The notes under the pieces are model-generated. The model did no database searches and was not told where the DNA came from. It saw nothing but the letters and a program-made list of their open reading frames with translations. The position numbers were made by a program, and so were the translations under genes. A stretch of 64,000 nt of DNA from Phoronis australis (Eukaryota; Phoronida; Phoronidae), in assembly GCA_002633005.1 (NCBI GenBank), contig NMRA01000261.1:436001-500000 (forward strand), read 5' to 3'. Below, piece after piece: positions 1 through 12,300 of the stretch. How positions within the stretch are numbered: position 1 is the first letter of the stretch; every line of letters begins with the position of its first letter.

Positions 1-278
1 GATTAGAATCATAACCTAATACACAACAGCAATCACGGTGACCTTCTTTCATTAACAAAGATTGTTGATGATTACAGGAACGTATTATGTGTTAACAAAT
101 AATGCCTTGCTGTTTGTAGTAGGGTTTCTCACAGAGATTCTGGCTGGTTAAATATGGAATTTTCAAGAGTTGTGTATATGACTGCGATGGCTGTACCACG
201 ATTGTTGTTAATCTGCTATTTTCATTCTAAACTTGTGTTTCTGCTTAGTAAATTATCTCTGTCAATCTTTGACACTAG

Positions 279-349
279 GTGCCGCTGCTGCCAGAGCTGC
301 GTCGCGATTGGCAGATGAAGCCAGTCAAAAAGAATCTGGTAGAGAGCAG
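279..349 (+). CDS. XRCC1: XRCC1 exon a: alanine-rich linker
   Basis: Acceptor CACTAG ends at 278 and donor GTGAGA starts at 350. After two bases completing a split codon it reads AAAARAASRLADEASQ and on to GREQ. This fits the Ala/Ser-rich low-complexity linker that follows the N-terminal domain in XRCC1. It is identified mainly by phase and position; on its own it would not be recognisable. Confidence 0.75.
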
Positions 350-3300
350 GTGAGAGTGAGGTTAGAAGTAGTGGTTATATCAGCTGCTGAGTGTTACTGC
401 TAATGTTGGGTCATTATACTTTCTTATAATTGGCAAGTGGTAAGTCACAGCTTTTACTGAAGGAACTGAAACTGAATCAATGTTGGATATTTTATTGAAT
501 AAATCTATACTATACTAAGTACATTAATTTTGTATACAGTCATGTTCAATAAAATGAGCCAACATTTCGGAGAATAGAAGTGGTAATCTGAGCGTAGTTT
601 ACAAATCAAATTAGAGAACAACCTACGACAAATCACACTGCAGATTACTCTGTGATCCCTGAATTTTTGAAAGCCATTGTTCTGATGGTTGTTTGAACGT
701 CAGAAGCTAGGCCATTTCAAATGCTGTAATTATGATATCAAATGGGATTTTAGGCCAAAAGAAGCTTTGTTGGTTCTGTACCCCAGCTCTTCACTAATGT
801 ATTAGAAGAAGAAAAAACACACCAGCATCAGCCAAGGTCCAAAACTTTTTTCAAATGTATGAAAGCAAGGATTTAAACACTTTCCAAGTTAGCCACAAGC
901 GCCTCCTCATTGGCCGTCAGTGACTCACATGTGCTCCGTCCCTAGCTTCCTAACCAATCCCACCACTGCATCACTGAAGTTGTGTGGAGATCGTAAAAAA
1001 CACATCATGTTGCTCTTATGAGTTGCATTTTTTGAGATCAGACAAGACTTTGCTGCTTCACATTGTGTAAACTTAAAATAAAAATTTAATTTCTGAATGT
1101 GGTGGAGAAGAGTGCATAATTCTTTATTATAGTTACTTGGCATTTAAAAATTGCAAAAGGTTAAAACAGTTATTTCTATAACAATTCTTGAAACTATTTC
1201 TTATCTTATCTTGCATGTTTGACAAAATTTGTGTCAAATTCATAAATGTGTTTTTTTCTATATTTTGTATTATTGTTATTTTATTTGTAAGAAAACGCCA
1301 GTAAAAAGAAAACTTGGTGAAGAGGGAAAGACAGTTAAAAGTTTGCATCCAGAGAAGACTGAGGTTGTTCCGGCCAAGAAGTCGACATCACTAAGTGGCG
1401 GTACTGACTCAGTCATTGAACCACATTCCTCCAAATTCTCAACAAGTCATTCAGCAAGACAGCCTCCCAAAAAGAAACAGAAAGGTAATGTGTTTTTTGT
1501 GTTTTGCACACTACTAAGTCCTCATCAAAACTCAGGATTGTCTTCCACGTAATTGTGAAATGGGTGCTGCTACACGCTCAAAGTACTCAAAACCATACTG
1601 AATGATGAAAAATGCTTCACAGGACTCGCAACACCATCCAATATTTCACTACATCCTGTGGGGGGGGGGTTATGATCACTCTGATAACTGGTGATGTACA
1701 GAAGTCAAGGCACCTCGTGTTATCAGGTAGGTTACACAATATAGATTGGGACATATGAAAGAAGGAGCAACAGTTGCAATGCATATTATTTTTCTTTTTC
1801 TGTTGTAATTAACAGATTTTTGTCATCCAAAAATGAAAAAGTTCAATTTTAATTCCTGTAATCTGGTGTGTTCAAAGTGGGCGGGAACAAGTGTTGCCAT
1901 GAACAGGCAGTGGTCATCTCTGACACCCATATAATATTCCTTAATTCCCAAACAAAAAAGCTGGTCATAACAGTCCAGGCACTGTAGCAACTGTAATCCC
2001 AACTGGTAAGAAGCATTTCATACTTGCTGGTTGAGAAATGCAATGTAGCATGTAATTCAGTACTGGTTTCAGCAACCCTCTCCACAAAGCCAAGATATCT
2101 ACCTGAGTGATAGCTAAGAAGGCAAAGTAAACCCAATACAATATCTGTGGGCAAAATACCCTCCCGATACAATACCTGTGGGCAAAATACCCTCCCAATA
2201 CAATAGGTGTGGACAAAATACCCTGGCAATACAATACCTGTGGGCAAAATACCCTCTCGATACAATACCTGTGGGCAAAATACCCTCCTGAGATCATACT
2301 TTTGAGCACAATATAGAAGTCTGCCATTCAGTCTGTAGCACACCCTTGACAAAGAGCGCATCGCTCGAAAGGTTGGGATATTTTAATATATTTTAGTACC
2401 GATGCTCGTCATTTTAGTTTTACTAGTTTTACTAATATTGTATATTAAAAAATCTGATACAGATGACCCACTTATAAATGTAGGTTATTCACGCCCCGTA
2501 TCACCATGGTGTACATAAATTAGTTCTATTCAACTTATCCAGTCGTTAAGACACTTGTGTTCCTGCAGTCCAATCACATGCACACAGTTTGTGACCGCAT
2601 GCTCATGGAATTTCCATTAGGCTCTATATCTGAAAATGACTCTACCAGGTCAGGAATGTTTTCAAATACACAAATTTGTTAGTACCTAGGTATTGCAAAC
2701 GGATTATGCGTGTTGATCCATTTCTTGCTGAAAAGTGTAGGCACTTTCTTGTTCTTCATTGGGCATTGCAACTACCATATGTAAGGATTTGATTTTCAAA
2801 ATTTAAGCCAAATTGTATTCCACAAGGTATCCTGTCGCCAAGTATTTGTGAACACTTATGTCACATGTCTAATCCAATCTGACCTCTTCTATGTGAGAGA
2901 CCCCTTAGACTTTTAACAGTTTTTGAATTTGATGTATAAATGTTGTAGGAATGAGTAAAGAGATAAAATTTGCCGTGTCTTTAACTTGTTTGGTTTAAAG
3001 CAAGAGCTACGACCTGACCTCAAGGCTGTTTGTTGTCTGAATGTTGAGCAGCATTCACTGATGAGTCATTGTGGTCTTCATATTGCCTTGTTGATTTTAC
3101 TTGAATGTTTGGTCTATTTCAGCTGAAGTCCACTCAAATAAAGATGGGTCAATTGGTACTGACTTTGGCAAGTTAATGAAGGGTGTTGTCTTTGTGTTGA
3201 GTGGATTCCAGAACCCACGGAGAGGAGAAATACGTGACAAAGCTCTACAAATGGGAGCTGTGTACAAACCTGACTGGGGTAAAGGCTGCACCCACCTCGT

Positions 3301-6300
3301 GTAAGAAGGGTTTTCTAATTCGTAAAAGCATTGCAGGCAAAGGGCCAATCAGATTTAAAGCATCTACGGTAAAAATTCTTCAGTTTGGGTTACAAGGGGG
3401 TGGACAAATAGAATTTCATTTTGTCAAATTTCTGAACAAAAGTAACTTTTCGGAAAATTTACTTTCATTGCTTTTGACTTGGTTTGTATGGCGTGAGTAA
3501 TGCTTGGTACAATTTTGAGCATTTGTAATAATATGGCAAGCCTCTGAAAAATTGCAGTATGGCAGTTTTAGCCATTATTTATGTTCCAAATTGAAGAATT
3601 TTTGCCCTATAAACCTGTGCAAACTTGTGATTATAAAATTAGTGTCAACTTGTTCATTACTCAGATGAGAAGTGATTTCTTGGCTTACAAAAAACTCTCC
3701 TTGAGACCAAGCTCGGTGTAACAAGTGACACCATAGATTTAAAACCCTAGATGCATCATGCCAATGGGAGTGTGTCAAATCCACTTTGCTGCACCAACTG
3801 CTTTTATATTGGTCTGACCGTATCATAAAAATCCAGGACGTATATTTGGCAGGTGGTGTTTTTGAACCAAAAGTCAAATACAAAAAAGTACATCCTGTTG
3901 TACATTGGGCAGCGTTGAATGTATCGGCTCGTAATGTGGCAGGCACTAACCCCTCAGAGCACAAGAAATAACTACATTTAATAATTTGGATTGGTTTCTG
4001 ATGCTAAACAATGGATATTTAACAAAATGAACATTTCGTGATTTTTAGCATCACATTCTTTCAGCTAATGATGACCTACACAAAAATGCAATGAACCAAT
4101 CGCATGCATGCATGTGTTTTATTTTCACAAATAGTGTCAACTAAAATGACTACAGTAGCTATCAACGTTTTATTAGTAGACAATGTTTGTATTAGTGTGC
4201 TCTCCACTGAATTTGGAAGTATTTTTTCGATTTGATACCTCAGGACAGTTATCAATTAACCACGCAACTTATGTTTGAATATTTCAAAACTGTCTCAATG
4301 TACATAATCATGTCCATGTGGGAGTACTCAAGGCTGCGACAAATGCAAGCTGAGTTATTATACGTGTACCAAACAGTGGTGACAGTTGACTGACGTTACG
4401 ACGATTGATTCGATTCTGTCGTGATTAACTGTTGGCAAATTAATTTGCTACTGTAACATTCTGTGTCAATCATGCAGTTATATGCAGTTACATATTTATG
4501 CAGTTAGGTAAAATCTTAATATCTGGTATTTATTTTGTGTTAGGTGTGCTTTTGCTAATACACCAAAATTTCACCAAGTGAAGGGAAAAGGCAAAATAGT
4601 GTCAAAGGACTGGATTGAAGAATGCTACAGGCAAAAGAAACTATTGTCCTGGAAAAAGTAAGTCTTAACGTTTGAATGAATACAGAACAATAGATTTGTT
4701 GAATGAAACTTTAATATCTACAGAATGATATAAGGAATTAGTATGATATCTTCCAGCATCCTGCACTTAAGACCATGTTACAATCATGTTGCTCTGCACT
4801 TAACTCCATGTAACGTTGTTTCTCTGTGCTTAACACCGTGCTGCTCTGTATTTAACGTAACGTTGTGGTGTTGGTCTGCACTTAACATCATAACACGGTG
4901 TTCTACACTTCACACCATGTGATGTTTACATGACATGCCACATTTTGTGTGACTTAGGTATCGAATGGGTGACGATGATTCTACAGACTCCGAAGCTGAA
5001 GTAGAGAGGCAGTCGCCTCCGAGGCGATCAGTGGGAGGCATGTCAGCTAAAGGTAAGTTCCACATTGAATGAGCGGCTTAAGATGAGTGTTACAGGTGTG
5101 CAGCCGTGTTTCAGTCAGGCTACTGTAGTTGAAGTGTTTTATGCTTCAGCCCCCAAAATTGATCGATACTATGTTTTTATTGTCTTCATAGTGTATTGGG
5201 ATGGTGAGCAAAACTTGCTATCATTTTAAGAGACGCTGGCTTCACTTGGTTCTTCCAATTTTCATCAACTTAAGATTTTAGTGTTCTTGTGGTGTTTGAT
5301 AATTACCTTGCGCTGCCATCTAATGGAATTGGGGGAGATTATTTGTATATGCGTGTGTGTTTCTTATTCTGTTATTTCATACACTGACTTGCCTTCAGAC
5401 TTTTTATGCACCCAATTATACATAGTGGGTGTGTAATGCTGTCTTGTACATCCACTTCTTCTTTATCCACTGCAGTGTATCTCCAAAACACTTGCATAAA
5501 TATTTATTGAAGTTTTCCAAACATTTTCCTATTATGTATTGGATTGATTCAGCCATCAGTGGACCCCTTAGTGGTAATGTTGCATCTGGACATTCACTGC
5601 CATGTTTACTAACTTCCTGGCAGGAGCTTCGTGAAATGTGGCAGATGTGTTCCTATGAGGCTGACAACAGGTGACGACGACTTTTGGACAGATTCAACTA
5701 CCGCTGTGCCCTCTAGTGGCAATTTTATTTGTTTACATTTGCCTTTGTACCTTCAGAGCTCCTTGACGGATTTGCTTGAAATTTGACAAAATAGAGTCGA
5801 CAATGCCTTCCCATTTTTGGACAGGTTCGACATATTCTGTTGCATGTAATAAGTGTATGTGTATCTATTTTCGAGAGTATGACTGGTGTTGGTTGTGTGA
5901 CAAGTTCTAACTGTTGTGACATCCTTTAGTGACAATCTTGATTTTCTTTGCATATGCCTCACTATCTACCAAAATTTTTTAGATACGTGTTTATGAAATT
6001 GAAAGATCTGATCCTGTTGGAGAGAGCATGGATGTTATAGATTTTTGGACAGATTTGATATCTGTGGCGCCCCTTTTGCCAAGTTTAGTTGTATTTGTGT
6101 CTGACAGAATATCTGCCAAGTTTGTTTCATCTACATGTTCCAAAGCAGATGATGGATTTTCGTGAAATTTGGGAAATATGTTCATATCATGGATTGTAAT
6201 TTCAGATGGATCAGGTGAATGCTGTGCCCTCGTGTGGCACTTTATTTTTTGTATCCGCCTCAACCTATCAAAACATGTAAAAGATAGATACGAAACTTAG

Positions 6301-9300
6301 CTTGTACTTGCATGTACTGACAAAAGTTGTTCAATCACCATCAAAAAGACAAATTTTTATTGTCTTTCTTATCTAATGGCTATTCAAGCTTTTTGACATC
6401 CAGGTCTCTGCTAAACCACTTTGGTTTCTATAACAGCTAAGACGACACCCAGCAATTTTCTGACAAATGCTACCAGTGCTGTGCCTTGTAGTGACAAAGT
6501 TTTTGAGGTCCTCCTTGGTATCTACCAAACTGTTTGATTGATGTTTGTGGAATTCATCTGATACATTTTCATTAGTGAGTGCATTCTTTCCTCACCAATG
6601 TTTGGACAACTTGCTTTGCACACTCTAGATGCTACTTTAATTTATTAGTATTGGTCCCTTCAGTGAAAGTGTTTCATGACCATCAACCAAGGTCCGTGCT
6701 GTATGCGATGCACACGGTGGGTGCATATCAACATTCTGTTTTCCTCTTGTTAACATGTTTTCAGTTACAATGTGATATAAAATAATGGAAGCATTGGTGA
6801 CGTGACATTTTGTTCTTTGAAGAAAGAATATATCATAGTAACCATGACCATTTTCTAAAGTTTAAGTTGGAATAGTTGAAGTTGTCAGTAGAATCAGAGC
6901 AAAACTGCATATTCTGCTCCTCCTCCCCTCCCCTTGTTGATAAGTAAATAGTTGAATTGGCCAGTTGTTCAGATCACAGGTGCGAGCAAAACTGTATGTA
7001 TACTTCTTGTGCTACGGTATCTGCTACTCAATTTCGTACATTCTAATTTTCAGTATATCCAAAATTAGATAAAAAGCAATGTTTTACCCTAAGTTCAGTT
7101 TCTGTAAATTCAGACATGGTGCTACGGCCAGCATTTTTACTTTCTATGACCTTTAAACCTATGGCTACAACGTACCATAGTTTATCAAACGCACATATGC
7201 CCAACACAGTACCTGAAAAACAAGTGCAATACTTGAGAAGCCAAAATACCACAAATGATTTTTTAATTTAATTCATTTCGTATACTGACCTTCTAATACA
7301 GTATTTCTGGCCATTCCACCTATTTCGCTCATCCCGCCTCTTCATAACATTGATTGTTTAGTTTTGCGTGAACATGGAAAACAATTACCATTTTACAGTT
7401 CTTACGTATTAACTTTGAGAGAAGGACTCAGTAATGACTCTCTCATTTTATAATTGGCAGAATCTAAAGCCAAAAAGAGAGTCAGCAGTGGTAAATATGT
7501 TGTTGAGAATGGAACTTTGATTTGTTATTGCATTGTTTTGGTGATTGTTGTTTTGTTTTCTTTAATTTGCTATCAACAGAGAAACTAGAAGAGTTCAAAA
7601 TTTAAAAGCGTTGTTGCAACATTGTCACAGTTTTATGGTAATGGCTGTATGGAGACAGGAGTGGGCATCATTGTTGTAGGTCTTTCTGGTCCTCTCAACA
7701 TCTTGAATTGGGAAAATCATATTTTACCTACATTTCTTAGTTGTCTATTGAATATACAGTATGTATTGTGCTGTTACTGTAATGGCCTTTAGCTTTCACA
7801 ACCAAATTTGAACGTTGTCTTATTGACTCTGTTGTCTAAACAAAACTAGACCTGCAATTTTATGCTAAAACAAAAACATGATGGTTTTGTATTCTGACCA
7901 TTTTGACAACTTGAAGTACTAGCGGTTTGTTATTGACTCTGGTTATTGTTGAGTCAAACCTGCTGATCACATCTAACTTGGACTGTTGCAGGACAACATT
8001 CATTTTCATGGCTCAGCGTTGTACAGTTGTATCAAAATATAACTGCCACTGCCATTGTAAAGTGGAATATTCCATTCCATGCCAACATTAGTTCTGCTCT
8101 CTATCTTGTTTTGCTTCATAGGTATATTCTTGGTTGTGACTCATTGCAATGCTGTTGTCCTGCTAGTTGGTTGCTTTAGTGTAATATTGCTGCAGTATTA
8201 CATTACACAATAAAAGTGTATGATTACCAGACAAAATGCAATTAACAACCTGTCATGACTCTTCATGCTGATTCATTTTAGTTGCTCAGCTGGTGACAAA
8301 CATGCACTTATCCTCAGCTGTTATGACTGCAAATTCCCTGTTAGTTTGTCTGTATTTTTGGTGTTGTACTGTACTTTATTCAAAATTGTTTTGGTACAAG
8401 TTTTCCTAATTACTTTCCTCCTCAATTTTGTTGTTTCGAATGTTCCCTGGGTAGTCTTATTTACTGATTTGATCTGTATCAACTGTAGTGCTCAAATTCG
8501 AGCTGTTCCCCAAGATTACACCTGCAATTCCCTAAACTTTCCCAATGGCAAACCATCAAACACCGGAGCTGTGCCCATAAACTCCACACCTGCCCCAAAA
8601 GTGATCAATACCTGGTGACCAAACTCCATACTTGGAGACAATATTGCTCACCTGGGCTCAGGTCTGGGATTGGACTTTGATCCTTGGTTATCAGTGGAGT
8701 TTATGGAGACACTGTGAGCTTTTGAGTTTGTGGAAATCCAGAGGCCTGTTTTATTGTTTGCATGACAATGGTGAACATTTGACTTATCACCACTATTTCT
8801 TATGTTCAAAATTTTGTGATTAATCTCTAATTCCTTTAAGCTGCATTTTACACAGCCATTTTAGCTTTTGCTCGCATCAATCGTTCATAATCGTCCAGGG
8901 CCCGACGCTTATCATGACATCAACTTTTCAAATGCGACCTGATAAAATTCCTTGGTCGCCATTCGCCAAACTCGAAATGTGTCATGAATTCTTATGAAGT
9001 TAATTAAGTGCAAATTTCATCATTTCCTATGACATACAACTATCCCAACAAAACAGTTTATGTACCGTAATCGTTCGGGTTAACGCCCATGCTCAGTTAA
9101 CCGCCCATCCCCGACTTTAAGTGGATTTTCGATTTAACCGCCCACTGCTCAGTTAAGCGCCCCCCTGCGATTTTTGAAGATTTCCAGTTAAGCGCCCACC
9201 TCTCGGTTAAGCGCCCATCCCCGACTTTTAAAGAATGAAGATTTAGCGCCTATTGCTAAGGAAACGCGCGATTCCCCGACTTTTAGAAAAAGATCGATGA

Positions 9301-12300
9301 TCACAATGAGTGCAACGACGCCGGGACTCCGAGACGGTGGTTTAGCAATCTGAATTACAATACAGGTAACGAGTTATTGTCTTGGGTCATGAACTCACTT
9401 CAAAATATAATACTTGAACCTTTTTGTCACTTTATTTTCTTCCCTTGTTTGCAAAGTTTAAGAACGCCGCCGGCGTCAAAACCTCCGCTTTCAGCGACTT
9501 TGTCTGCCGCGCTGAGTTTCCGTCTGCAGTGCACTAGATAAAACATATATTCGAAAAAATCAGGCCAGAGAAATGTGACAATGGTTTTGCCAACCCTCCA
9601 AATTCTATTAAGGTGGGAAGCTCTCGTATTTTGAACAAATCTCACAACTCACGGAAAGATGTCAAATTCTCAATATTTTGATGAATATAACTGCCGGGTT
9701 ATAGAGGATGTGGGGCGACCGAAGGGACAGTACAAGTGCCTTACTGGGTTACCGATTTCGTTGCTGCCTGTCGATTTCTGAATTCAAACGTTGGCAATAA
9801 TGTATGTTTGTGTATGATCTTGAAGTAATAAAAAACGGCTAGTCAAATTTTGTTTTTCGCTTATTGCATCTCAGTCAAACTGGTTAGCAGATTTAACTAA
9901 TGTCGCTGGCTGTTCTTTACTATTTCTTGCGTCAGCCCCCACGTAAGCGTGACTGTGTGAATTATCGTTTCCACATCCCCTTTTTAGCCATCCAGAATAA
10001 TTTTGTTTATACATTGGCCATTTTCAGCCTGAACAAAAATTCTTACCATTCGAGTCTGAAATATCTACGACGTAGACTGCTTGACGATAGTGGGTAGGAG
10101 ATTCACGCAGCTAGTTACAGGGATGGGCTTAGGGAGCATCGAGCCGGGAAATATGGGAATAGACTTGACATCGCAGTTTTGGGGAACATTGGCAACGGAG
10201 GAATATCGTAAAGAACTGGGTCTTTCGTAACAACAGCTTAAAAGTACATAGTCACGCCCGTTTTTGTTACTTCGTCGGACTGTCGCTATGTGTGACTGAT
10301 TTGTAGTGGTGCACGTGCGCAAGTTCCCACACTTTGTACTCTATGTTACCTTGACACCAACGTGTGATTGACAGGTGACTCACACGTAGGCCCTACGTGC
10401 GTGCTGAATACCGCCGCTATCTTTGGCCATAAAAAACGAGATGCGTATTGAAAGAGGCCTTTATATTACTTGACGGCATTTCCAAGTCACGATTGTCAGC
10501 CGAAAGTTAAGTTTTTCAAACTTTTATTACAACCAATTTTAAAACTGCTCACTGACTCAGAACTTGACAGCTACATATAGTACGAGACTGTAACCATAAA
10601 TTTGATGTCTGACCTCTGCAACACGTGAAGCTTGCACGCGCGCACTTAAGCAGGGTCACATCTTGAAACAGTTAATTCTAGTGGAGGCTGCGTGGTCACT
10701 GGTCGTCTGTGCACCGCAGGACGGCAGGGGCTACTACTCAGCAATTTTGTAAATTTAATAATGAATGACTAATCTGAGGGCAAGAGAACCTTTGTTGGGA
10801 TCATCCGCTGTTATGACGTTTTCACAGTCATTTAGCGACGTGACGATAAAGCTCTTTGAAAAGAGCTACGTGTTCCGAGTATGATTGTCCTGTCGGGATT
10901 TAGATCGCCAGGTAAGATTAACCGCCCAGGGCGGTTGTCTGTCGTAATAAGCGCCCATGTTCGGTTAACCGCCCATCCCCTACTTTAGGTGGATTTTCGA
11001 GTTAACCGCCCTCCCCCGATTTTTTGGATTCGCCAATTTAACCGCCCAGGGCGTTAACCCGAACGATTACGGTATATAACAATTCGGGACATCTTGTGTT
11101 ATTCTTTACTATGCCACTGACCAGTGCCCACTCATAGTGAAACCCTATGTGACAAACAGCTGTCCAGACTCCATTCATGTTTATGAGTTGGATGAAATCA
11201 CCGGAACTCTCAATATTGTTGTTGTTTTGCACTCACAACCCACACATATTTCTATTCACTATATATATTGTAGCTCGAGTTAATAAACTTTGTGTGTCAG
11301 TAGAAACTCAACTACTGTGTTAGTTTTTATGCTGCTCACCATCGACTTGCTGTTGCTACCTTCAACCAAGAACCGGGTAACCCCAACTATCCTACCACGA
11401 CCATCCCCACATTAGTGGAATCCGTGTCTCCACATTGCTGACATCTCCAACAAAATGAGGTTGGCGTAATGAGGAAACTCCATAGGCGGAGGTGCCAAAT
11501 CCAAAAACGCCACATAGTTGGCAACAATTGAAAATATCTGCCAAAACACCCTACAGATCACTTATGCATAATTTTCTTAGTCAAACTGAAAATTAGGATA
11601 AAATCATTTGCTTGATAATTACCCTCTCAGGCCCAGTGTCTCACACCGGCTCTCTCTACCTTCGGGAACAGCAGATGATCAGGACCCGTTGTCTGTGCAT
11701 GCATCATGAACGGGCCCCTTCAGGTTTTTTGCAAAACATTTCTGATTCCCGTTTGTTTAAAAAAATAATTGCAGGCGGTCTGGTACATGTTGCATCAGAC
11801 GTGCTGAGGCCGCTCGTGTCTGAGTGTTTACTTCCTGTAGTATTTTGAATGCGTGCACAGATGTGTCGGTGACGACTTTGTGCTGACTTGGGATAATTAC
11901 TAGTTCACCAAACAAGATCTGAGGCCGTAGTATTGAGCTACATGTCCCCATATTAATTGAGCACTATATTCCTTGCTGTGATAGGATTCTATTTCTGATG
12001 ATAGCTTAAGTACAGGCATCTGATTGGAACTCATGTCACAAGCACTTTCGAATTTGCAATTTTAGGGTTTGCCAACCCCAAAAAAGTCACTGATGGTTTT
12101 GGTAAAGGAAACTTATCTTAATAAAGAGTATTATGAGAGTAAAAGCTTAGGACTAATTCTATTATATTTTTTAACTAATTAAACAGGGCAAAATGAAGTT
12201 TTGGTGGTTGGAAATCTTTGCAGCAGCTAGTCCCATAATTGACCGACAGATGTCAGTTTGAGTGGTGGAAGGTTTTTGATCCCATTCCAAGTTTTATAAA

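Noticed and set aside
2139-2290. Regular repeats that could suggest a CRISPR array
   Set aside because: The 31-bp units are head to tail with no unique spacers, in an animal intron.
1849-2361. Minus-strand open frames of 170 and 120 codons
   Set aside because: Both run through the 31-bp tandem repeat, which keeps several frames open at once. They lie in an XRCC1 intron and have no domain.
3575-3971. 129-codon minus-strand frame overlapped by a plus-strand frame
   Set aside because: Lies in an XRCC1 intron; neither frame shows a family motif and no repeat ends were found.
8265-8618. 117-codon frame with a hydrophobic start, in an XRCC1 intron
   Set aside because: XRCC1 exons f and g join in phase without it, it has no homology I recognise, and it overlaps an inverted repeat.
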